Positions 42,230-54,200 of a DNA stretch of 64,000 nt are shown here, in pieces; the stretch's first letter is position 1; each line of letters opens with the position of its first letter. The DNA is from Spisula solida (lineage: Eukaryota; Mollusca; Bivalvia; Venerida; Mactridae): contig OX365955.1 of NCBI GenBank assembly GCA_947247005.1, positions 21,247,322 through 21,311,321 of the forward strand. Reading direction: 5' to 3'. The notes below the pieces were generated by a model. That model was not told the DNA's origin and ran no database searches. It saw nothing but the letters and a program-made list of their open reading frames with translations. The position numbers and the translations under genes were made by a program.

Positions 42230-45200
42230 GTAAGCAACTGTCTTGTTGTTTTTTTTTGCAGGAATTCTATTTCTTAGCTGAAAAAAAATATAAAGAGATG
42301 AATGATTCTAGTGGTGGGTGGGGTAATTATTGATTTTACAATATAAGCCACTGAGATGGTTGTGTTTAATCTAATTGTAAACTGTCTGTGTGCTTTGCCA
42401 TATTTATTGCAATGAATGTGGACTATCTAGTTGTCAATGAAGAGGTACTGAGATAGTCAAACCTGTGTTACAGACCACCTGTGAACATAGACCACTATCC
42501 TGGTTGTTGTTTCTGGAAAATATGCAAGGAAAAATAGTGTTGGTAGGCGCATATCTAATCGTTAAGGTTTATAATTGCGTGAGGGGGATACAGGTCAGGC
42601 CCCTCCTGTAAAAAGGTGGAACGGTGGTCAAGCGCACAACGCTATTGACTATACTGATCGAGAAGCCCCTGGTTTGATCCTCGGCTTGGCACTTACATGT
42701 GATTGGCCATTTCTAAAATGCTTTTCAGTGTTTCCCACCCAACTAGAGATGAACTGGTTAGAAACTCAGAGGTAGTATCGCATATAGCGGTGATGAACAC
42801 CAAATACGTTAAAGAACCAAGGAATCTATTCGTAAAGAGCTAGGGTAACACACCCAGATTTCTTGTATCACACCTCTGTTCTCCATTGATTTTATGTCCG
42901 CCCAGTTTTCAGTCACCTGCCAATATTAATTGGAAAAACAATTGTTGGCAGTAAAAAGTTGAAGAAGTTGAAAAGTGTCTCTGGGGGAAATGGTGCATTC
43001 TTCACTTTCTTGGTGTTCTGAGTGAGTTGCTTTAATTAAATATAAATAGCCTTAATTCGATAGTAAAAACCGACAGTTTTGGGGCCATCAATTTATCAGC
43101 AAATGAACCCTAACTTGGCATACTTTTTTCAGAAGTTCCAATAGAGCTAGATGTCTGAAGATCCTACTTATAATAAAAATGACACAAAGGATTATTTACC
43201 TAACTTGGCTGAATTGTTCAGCACATCTACCAATGATCAGAATGTGCAGTTTGGCTTTCTTGATTTAGGTCAAGGTCTCACGTGGAGAAAAACAATTTGG
43301 TTCTCTTTACACGTCTGCTCGGGTTGACTATTTCATAATTACTTGATACAATTATTCAGTATAGTGTGTTATTTTGCCTTCTTCATTGGATGTCATGCAC
43401 ACATCTGTACGGTTCAAAAATGTTTTGGTCCTGTTTTTGTGTCCACTCTCTGCGCTCTGTATAGATCTCTAAGATCCAGGGATGACAATATGTCTGATTT
43501 ATCTGGAATTTATCTATTCTTTAATAAGTTTAAGAGCTATGATTTCTAACCAAAATAAAAGTTACTTGATGAAAAAAGTTCAAGAAATGACAAAGTTATG
43601 CCTTATGGCCAATCAAATCTGTTCTGGGGAATACATATATATATACCAGTACACTGAGTTAAATATGGGAACTGTGAATGAATGCCTCATGTATGGCAAA
43701 AATAGTTGGTTGTATATGATTTTCAGGATATTTAATTTGGCTCTATTGACACCTCTGTAGACCAGTGAAATTGAAGAATTTTGGTAAAATTGTTTATCAA
43801 GCTTGACCAATGGGCAGTGAATTCAGTTTAGCTGTCTTGATTAAAGTTCAAGGTCGTACATGGGAAAAAAATCCTTGTCTTGTTTTCATTTTTTGTTTGA
43901 AGGATTTGTTTTTTGTTCAGATGTAAAAATTGCTATATATAATCCTTTTGGTTTCCTTTAAGGTTTTTTTTAACACAACATCAAAATTTTTTATACATTG
44001 TCAAAATGTTTTGGAATATGTCACCAAGCTGAGGCATTACATAATTGTTTAATAGACAGTTCAGAACTGTTCTTGTCTGTAAATAGTTTAGAAGCACTTT
44101 GTTGGCAAAGACGTATCTTTTATTATTTATATAATGAATCTTGGTTGGTTTATAACTAATGAAATCTGACTACAAAGTATGCTCCCGCATGTTTAATTAA
44201 CTTTTGCTATTTAATTTTTATCTAAAATCATTATTTTAAAAAACTTAAGTTATTACCTAATGTATAGTATATAATGGGATATAATATTATCCCATTATAC
44301 CTTTCAAATATCATTCAAAGACCAAGCAAATTGAAGAGGACAAATATAATTTATAATTATAAAAATATCAGATTCAGTAATTGTGATATTACCTCCAATA
44401 AGGTCTAGCCACCGATCTCCAAATACATCATAAAACATCTTAAAGGTGCTGCCTCACATAAAATAAAATTGTCAAATATTCACGTAATTTTGGTATAACG
44501 TTAGTTGCCTGTGTATCCCATAAACAACAATACTGACATTTAAAATAACTTGCGATACATCTGCATTTTGTAGTTATTTAGTATTGTTACATCCAAAATT
44601 CTATAGGGTATTTATAATCTATAGAATTAACACTACTCTCGCTTAAATTGCCTGAAATTTGTTTGCATTTGTTGAAAACGAATTGCAAAACAAACAGAAT
44701 ACCTCAGGCCTAAAATAAAATATTGTTTGTTTCCCCATCCCCTACCTACCCGGAAAAAACGGCCCTACCCAAAATATTTTATTGCCCAAATTGAAATAAA
44801 TTTTTTTTATGAAATATTGGGGATGAAAATGTTAAATTTTGTTTACAGACTTGTTTCTTTCTATAACATTTTGTACACATTCTAAATTTTAGATTGTTGG
44901 TTTTCACCTTATAGTTACACATATTACTATATTACATTATATGTATGTCTTTACCAATAACTAGTATTCTGAAAGAATTTTAAAAAAAATTAACCTACCT
45001 ACCTACCCTTTTTAAATCTGCTTGGGTCGGGATGGGGAAACAAAGAATATGTTTACGCTATAGTATGTTGGTGTTACAGTTCGATCAGGTGTGAATTATA
45101 TAATTTACAAAGCATGTTGGAAGGAACATAAACACTTTTTTTTAAAGAAAAAATACTCAGTGCGCAATATCGAGAGTAAATTAAATTGCTTATTTGCACC

Positions 45201-48200
45201 AACATTTTCATAAAGCAACCGTCAGTGGCTTTCTATTACATCAGTACTTGGTTAGGTTGGAAAATTACGATATACAAAAATTTTATCCCGATCTGTGAGA
45301 CAGCTCCTTTAAGGAGTATAAATCAGTATAATTATTTAACACAAAACCTAGGAGTATAAATCAGTATAATTATCTAGTTTTGCCTGATGTGTTAATTTAT
45401 CTAATTTCAGTCGACTTAATTACTAGAGAAGGAAGTTTGTGATAGTGGTTAAATTACAATACTGTATATATGTATATTTATCAGATTTTACTTCCTTATA
45501 CTTATACTCGAGGGTGGACCCATTGTCTAGAAATTCGCTCTTATTTCTTTTATTTATTTGTCACTGAAGTCGATAAATTGCATATTTGTTGATCGACCCT
45601 CATATTTAACTGGAGGAAGTAAACAACTTGATGACTTTAAGTACTCAAGTATTTAATTGGGCCTGAATTATATAGATAAATGGTGTAAACTTAAAATTAA
45701 AGCTACTATTTTTAGCTCACAAAGTGACAGGGGAGCTTTTGTGATCACTCTTCGTCTGTCCATCCACAATTTTGGCCGAATAATGATCATCTAGGTCAAG
45801 TTCTATATTGGGTCGTCCGGGGTAAAAAACTAGGTCACAAGGTCAAATCATAGAAAAGCCTTGTATAGTCACTAGAGGTTGTAATTTTAGTTCAATCTTT
45901 ATGAAACTTAATCAGAATGACCAACAAAATCTAGGTCATGCTGCAACTGGGTCATCTGGGGTAAACAACTAGGTCACCAGATCATATCAAAGAAAAACTT
46001 TCTTTATACTCTAGAGGTCACATTTTTTACCTTGTCTTTATAAAAACTGGCCACAAAGAGTGTATTTGTAAAATCTACATCAAATATTAAGGTCATATCA
46101 TAACAAATACTGATTCTGCCTTAACTGCTAGTCATCAGGTGAACGCTTTAGGGCCAATGACCATCTTGTTGGCTTATGAGTTTGGTCTGTCTTTAATAAT
46201 TGAACAATGCTAATTTCACGTATTTCAGATGGACTCAGTATTTAACATGAAACGGCCGTATGATCTTGTAGCTTTCATGAAGCAAGAAGAGAGAGCTTCC
46301 ATGCTGGATAAACTCAAACAGGAACTGTTATCTAGAAAAGTCGAGATAGATAGCACTGAAGACAGGGACACAGGTATACCATTAAGTTCAACCTGCTGTA
46401 GTGTGTATCACAATAGGAGAGATCACTGTATATATATGCAAAATGCCCACCGGCAATCTATTGGATGAATGAACAATAAAAACCTGCCATTCACCAATAG
46501 CTAGCTGGTGGTACTAATCCCTTTGAATACAAACATGATCTCATCAGCTAGCTATTGGTAAATGACAGTTGTTCATTCTCCATCCATCCCCCAAGAGATA
46601 GCCAGTGGGCACTTTGCATAAGGAGTAGGTGATCTCCCCTTTTAAACAGGCACTTGTCAATTGCAGCCAATAGGAGAGATCACCGTATTCATATGCAAAA
46701 TGCCAACCAGCTATCTATTCGATGAATGAACAATAAAAACCTGCCATTCACCAATAGCTAGCTGGTGGTACTAATCCCTTTGTATACAAACATGATCTCT
46801 CCTATATGAGTGATCATGTTTGTATACAGCGGTATTCATATATGCAAATGTGCTCACCAGGTAGCTATTGGTGAATGACAGTTGTTCATTGTCCATCCAT
46901 CCCCCAAGAGATAGCCAGTGGGCACTTTGCATAAGGAGTAGGTGATCTCCCCTTTTAAGCAGACACTTGTCATTTGCAGCCAATAGGAAAGATCACCGTA
47001 TTCATATGCAAAATGTCCACCGGCTATCTATTCGATGAATGAACAATAAAAACCTGCCGTTCACCAATAGCTAGCTGGTGGTATAAATGCCTTCTTATAC
47101 AAACATGATATCTCCAGTCCTATATTAGTAGATCTTAACTGGCCATTTCTGATACTACTAGGAAATACAACCTTCAAGTTCCTTTTATGTAAGCTGGATA
47201 AAAGTACATATCACCTACATTTTGTATCACACGGCTACTACACATGTATTTCACAATTTTCTTTATCAGTTAAATGAATCTAACCGTCAGTGATGCTCAA
47301 TATCCTGTCTCGCTGTCTCAGTAACCTATGCTTAATATTGACAGTCAGATTATGTAAAACCCTAAATAAACATTTAAACCATAATGCAAGCTTCTGAATC
47401 CATTTATAAACTCTGGTTAAATCAATACTAGTTTTCCTAATTTCAGTGGGAAATTTATTTAGATCTATTGTATTACCTGGCACTATTGATTAAATCATAT
47501 ACAATGTTTGTCACTGTTATTGCATTAATTATGTACTCAGTTTTATTGAATTTTGAAATTGTAATATCAGTGTGAGTATGAATGCCAATTTGGTCAGAAA
47601 TTTAGCAGGGGGGGGGGGGGGGGGGGGGGTTGGGGGGGCTGTTTGTAGTTTATTGAATTTTGAAATTATGATGGCAATGTATGAATGCCAATTTGGTCAT
47701 AAAGGGGAGTTTGTTTGTAGTTTATTGAATTTTGAAATTATGATGGCAATGTATGAATGCCAATTTGGTCATAAAGGGGAGTTTGTTTGTAGTTTATTGA
47801 ATTTTGAAATTATGATGGCAATGTATGAATGCCAATTTGGTCAGAAATTTAGCGGGGGGGTCTGTTTGTAGTTTATTGAATTTTGAAATTATGATGGCAA
47901 TGTATGAATGCCAATTTGGTCAGAAATTTAGCGGGGGGGGGGGTCTGTTTGTAGTTTATTGAATTTTGAAATTATGATGGCAATGTATGAATGCCAATTT
48001 GGTCAGAAATTTAGCGGGGGGGGGTCTGTTTGTAGTTTATTGAATTTTGAAATTATGATGGCAATGTATGAATGCCAATTTGGTCAGAAATTTAGCGGGG
48101 GGGGGTCTGTTTGTAGTTTATTGAATTTTGAAATTATGATGGCAATGTATGAATGCCAATTTGGTCATAAAGGGGGGTCTGTTTGTAGTTTATTGAATTT

Positions 48201-51200
48201 TGAAATTATGATGGCAATGTATGAATGCCAATTTGGTCATAAAGGGGAGTCTGTTTGTAGTTTATTGAATTTTGAAATTATGATGGCAATGTATGAATGC
48301 CAATTTGGTCATAAAGGGGAGTTTGTTTGTAGTTTATTGAATTTTGAAATTATGATGGCAATGTATGAATGCCAATTTGGTCATAAAGGGGAGTCTGTTT
48401 GTAGTTTATTGAATTTTGAAATTATGATGGCAATGTATGAATGCCAATTTGGTCATAAAGGGGAGTTTGTTTGTAGTTTATTGAATTTTGAAATTATGAT
48501 GGCAATGTATGAATGCCAATTTGGTCATAAAGGGGAGTTTGTTTGTAGTTTATTGAATTTTGAAATTATGATGGCAATGTATGAATGCCAATTTGGTCAT
48601 AAAGGGGAGTTTGTTTGTAGTTTATTGAATTTTGAAATTATGATGGCAATGTATGAATGCCAATTTGGTCATAAAGGGGAGTTTGTTTGTAGTTTATTGA
48701 ATTTTGAAATTATGATGGCAATGTATGAATGCCAATTTGGTCATAAAGGGGAGTTTGTTTGTAGTTTATTGAATTTTGAAATTATGATGGCAATGTATGA
48801 ATGCCAATTTGGCCATAAAGGGGGGTCTGTTTGTAGTTTATTGAATTTTGAAATTATGATGGCAATGTATGAATGCCAATTTGGTCATAAAGGGGAGTTT
48901 GTTTGTAGTTTATTGAATTTTGAAATTATGATGGCAATGTATGAATGCCAATTTGGTCATAAAGGGGAGTCTGTTTGTAGGGATTGGTGAAAAAAGCCCT
49001 GTAAAATATTCAAGGACAGTAGCAAACAAATTTGCCTGTCCTCGGTATCAATATTGTATACATGTATCAACTATGTTTTGGGCTGACCAATTGTCCATAC
49101 ACAGTCTAAAATATGAATACATGGCATACTTGTTTACCATCATAAACAATAGCCAAAGCTATGTAACACTATCAAACATTTCAGAAGAATATATTGGCAT
49201 TGTTGATATGCCTCAAAATCAATCAATGACAGTTCTACATTTCCATCACTATCTGATGTTCTAGATTTTAAACTGTTACGATGCCATCAATGTAATGGTT
49301 GTTCTAATTCACTGCATATAAATTAAATCACTGTATATGACTTATTGGGATACTATCTAATTCAACTTGTATGACTTGAAACATCTGGTGATTTCCTATC
49401 ACTGTACGACTTATTGCTAGATATTGAGGCCAATATGGAAGATTGCATTATTGTAAATATGTTAGCCTCGTAAAATAAAGACTTTACTTACTTACTTACT
49501 TACTTACAGACTTGTGCCATAAGTGAACGTCACAAAACAACATGGCCGACGTCATGTAAAAACATGCTCAAAATTAAACACTGTGTAATGCTAATAATAT
49601 GAATAGACTGATCTTAATATTTTGTGATGTAGTCAGTTGATTTAAGCATGTTCTGAATTCGCTTTGGTATACTTGAATTCAGGTTTCTGGAGTAGTTTTA
49701 GGAGTGTTTATCGAGGTGTCTCAGTGGGCAAGTTTTTGGTCTCTCTCTAGTTTCAATTAGTTCTGTGCGAGTTTTGATTTGCCTCTTTAATCTTTACCAA
49801 ATGATCTGAATAATATTAAGGTCCGGGCTCTTGGCTAGCTACGCTATGGAATGAAAAAGATTTCTGGCCTTACATTTACATAAAACACGGGCTCTATCTA
49901 TAGGGGTATACGCCTTGGTATAAAAAGCTCTCTGATGAAATCAATGTACAACAACTGGCCAGAGGTTATCTTCTAGTATTTTAATTTAACCTTTGGTATT
50001 TATGTTTGAATCTACAACAGTTGATATGCCGATTTAGTCCGTTTTCTGTTTTCTTTAACTATCCTCAAAGGTTGTGGCCCGTCACGCTCTGCGAAATTTT
50101 AGTTGAACGCCCTTTTTCGGAAGATTCTCTGTTTTGTCACATCGCCTAAAACTGTTAAAAATACCTGACATTGTAGTTCTAGGCATACCTATCGTATGTG
50201 ATTTACCCATCTGTGAGATTCCAGAGTAGAATAGCCAAGCTACAGCTTCTTTTATACCAAGTGTAAGTGATTTACGCATCTCTACCATGTTTGTTTACCT
50301 CGAAATAAAAGTATATCCCAGATGCTTGTTTTGACATTTATTGCGTCATATATGACGTCATGACCTAGACAAATATTTTAATCGTCTAAGGGACACAATC
50401 CCTACACTTTTTAGATAGTTGGACGTCATTTAGTTCTCCCCCTTAATATCAACCGTCATTCTGAAACGTCATGATGACGTTCACTTGTGGCACGGCGCTG
50501 TACTTCGATGTGTACTCATTGCAATTAACGGGAAGTTGACTCGTTTACGCACTGTGTAATTTCTATGAATGTATTTTGCAGGTTTAGAAGAGAAGTTTTA
50601 CAAATCGGACAGAGATTGTCTGGCTGCTGGAAAACAACTACCTGACCTTGACCTGTATATCAGCACTGTACTACCATTAGAAAATAAAGGCATAAGGTTT
50701 GTATCTGACCTTGAATTGACCTTACAAACAACCAGAGTTACCTAGCCTCATTGTTTGTTGGACCTTGTGTTACAAATATTTAAGTTGATCCATTTGAATA
50801 TGCAATTACTGAATCCCCTCGAATAAACGCCCCCGGGGACATTTATTTAAGGCCTTTTTTTTAAAAAAAAAGTCTTAATATGTACTTTAAATCTAAATGA
50901 ATCATGTTTGCATATGATTTTTCATAGAATATACCACAAATCAATACACCATTGAAGTCTTTAAAAAAGGTTTAATTAGAGAAGAAGGATCGCCTATCAT
51001 ATTGCCTGTTACTGACCAAGAGTTTAATATGGTGTGATCTGATTGGTTGTCCTTATCCTTAAGTCAAGTAAGATCAATATTGAATACCACCACTGATCAG
51101 TTTTCACTTGGTAATTGTCCTTTTCACGTTTCATTCTTATTTTTTGTCTTGTTTCTGATTGGAACAGAGCAATTAATGCAGCATAAAAAATGGATTCCAA

Positions 51201-54200
51201 ATGATGAAAAAAATCTTAGTACAAATCATTAAGCTACTAGTAAACACATTTATGGATGGCTAGAATTTATAGAAAACTTAACAGTTGCTAGTGTATGTCT
51301 GTTAATAGGTCTGTAGCCTGGTGTACGCTATATAATTCTGTTGCATTAACTCTGATGAAGGCTTAAGTATTATGCCTTTACATCGGTAATAATAAAAAGA
51401 TTAACACCTCTGTTTTTTAGCCATGTGGTTCCACTCACTCCCTTAATTATTGTTCTCAATATATAATTTTGCGTATATTTTTGTTACAGACCAGCAGACC
51501 ATCTACCTCCGTTTGTGACGGGGTCTTTGCTGATGCAGCCTGATTGTACTCAATATATTGATCTTCCGTTCAGTCCATATGCATTCGAACATTTAGATGG
51601 GATGAGAGATCGGCATAAGCTACCTGGAAGTCCTGAACTGGGATTGAAAAATGCTATAACATACCAAGATAATGTTGAAGAATATGGACACCGTATTTAT
51701 GAAGCTTTGCAAAAGGTATTATAAGTATAGGATACTCATCTTGATACAACTGCTGGTACAATAACTAAAGAAGCATATTGGCCTAGAGGCCTCAATATCC
51801 TAGTGGTAGAGAGTGTGCTTTGAGTATGGCAGGTTTCAAGTTTGAAAAATGTTGAGCAAATTTACCTGTATAAATGTCAATACATCACACCACTCCAGTA
51901 TTGGGTTGATATGCGGATGACAACACTTTACTGTATATATGGGGAGAGACCTATATTTTGTAATCTATTGGTTGAAGTAATGATGTAAGAATGTTCTTCT
52001 TATTTCAGAATCATACATCTTGGGTGTTGTACAATATGGCGGCTTTTTACTGGAGAATCAAAGGGGATCCATTCAATGTGATAGAATGTGTTAGACGAGC
52101 TTTACATTATTCTCCGAGGTAAATATACGACTTAACTTCATGTGTTAGACAAGCTTTACATTATTCTCCGAGGTAAATATATGACTTAACTTCATGTGTT
52201 AGACAAGCTTTACATTATTCTCAGAGGTAAATATATGACTTAACTTAATGTGTTAGACGAGCTTTACATTATTCTCAGAGGTAAATATACGACTTAACTT
52301 CATGTGTTAGACAAGCTTTACATTATTCTCAGAGGTAAATATACGACTTAACTTCATGTGTTAGACAAGCTTTACATTATTCTCAGAGGTAAATATACGA
52401 CTTAACTTCATGTGTTAGACAAGCTTTACATTATTCTCAGAGGTAAATATATGACTTAACTTCATGTGTTAGAGGAGCTTTACATTATTCTCGAGCATGC
52501 AGAGCAAAATACTGAGCATAGCCTTTATTTGCCAGTCAGCTTTCTGCTGAAACTTGGCGGGGATATGTGGAGACCAATACATAATTTTCTCATGAATTGA
52601 CATTCGCACGAACAAAACTCTTGATATATAAGAAACATTACTCTGCTTTCTTTTAGTAAATCACTAAACATTATAGTTTTAAACATTCAAAGTATGAAAT
52701 TGAGTTGAGCTAGAAATAGGTTTGGTACTGTTAATCATGGGGCCTATGTGCTGTAATAGAAACACAAAATAAAGTTAGTTGATGGAAAAAATTCAAAGTA
52801 TTGACTAAATTAGGATCATTTGAAATATAAGCTGAATTTTAACAGTAGAACAGTGTTTGAAACAGAGTTAAGGTGTAGAGATGTATGCTAAAGGCACAGA
52901 CTTGCATCTTAGCGCCAGGATTGGGCACTATGCCTAATCATAGATCCGTGTAGTTGAATAGAACTAATTGATCAGCGACATATTTATCATGGTGTTTCAG
53001 AAAGAAGGGAGATGTGGCACTGATAAGCTTGGCTAATGTTTTACATCGTGCTCAGAAATCCAACGAGGCGGCCATAGTTGTACATTCTGCTATTGAAGTA
53101 TCCAGAGAACTGAATGTCAACCATTTTACACTGGGAAATATTTATGCCGTGAGTTTTATAACTGTTTGTGTTGTTTTGTCTGCATTAAATTAAATCATGT
53201 TCTAGATGTCATGTCACACCATGTAGGGCAAGCTCTGCCCTGCGTTTAACGAATATTTACATGACGCAAGTTTCGTACATGTTACGTACCTGTTACGAAA
53301 CGGGTACAAAACTTGCGTCACATAAATATTTAGTGAAGGCAGGGCTGGCCAATTTTTTCTTGGGCCAATCTTGGCTCAAGTCGGTTTCGGTCTTTCGCGG
53401 ACTATAGGCCTACAGCATGCTTCAAACAAGGAACACTTATCAGAGCTCCTTTGCCATAGTTGAGAGAAATGAAACACTATATATAGGTTCTGTGGTGTAG
53501 TCTGTCAGTAAACATTGTCATATTCAAACTATAGTAGTTAACAAATAAACTTAATAGCATTAATTCATTTATAAATCTTTGCTTTTATTGGTGAACTTCA
53601 TATATAACAGGCTCTTGTTGTTCCTATCAGATGAACAATGACACCTGCAAATATAATTGTAAGTTTTAATGGCTACATTCGGTGTCAGGGGAAAATCCCC
53701 ACAGATAATTTTGAAATGTAGGTGAACAAAATCAACATCAATGATTTTTCAAGGTGGACAAAATCCCCATGATCCTCTCTGATTTTGGGTGCTTGTGTTT
53801 GATAGTTGATTGAGACAGGTAGCTCTTTAAGACAGGGGGCTTCTTAATGTAGATGGATGCTTCAAAAAGGTTTCGACTTTAGACTCCTCCCACTTAGTTT
53901 ACCGTAGTTCCGTACTTAGACTGTTCACTTTCTGTTTTCAGGTTCTCGGTGAATACAATAATTCTGTGATATGTTTTGAGAATACTCTCAAAATACAGCC
54001 AGATTTTGAAGCTGCAGCCAAACGAAAACATGCTGTCATATGTCATGCAAAGTTGGAACTTGCACTAGAAGCACAACACAGGTATGTATTTATTTCTATT
54101 TCCGTATGTTTGGCTGATTGTTGCCCAGCAGGATTCAACTTCGATTCATGTATCAAGCAGGTATGCGATCTTGCTCGGTCAGGTTTGGGTCCTATTTCTG

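Noticed and set aside
47959..48990. 343-codon open frame of 24-residue repeats as a protein gene
   Set aside because: It is the 72-bp minisatellite read in its one stop-free frame. No splice sites, start context or domain; it lies inside a TTC17 intron.
48941..49264. 107-codon frame after the minisatellite
   Set aside because: Begins inside the minisatellite in a different frame and has no domain; likely chance in a LINE remnant.
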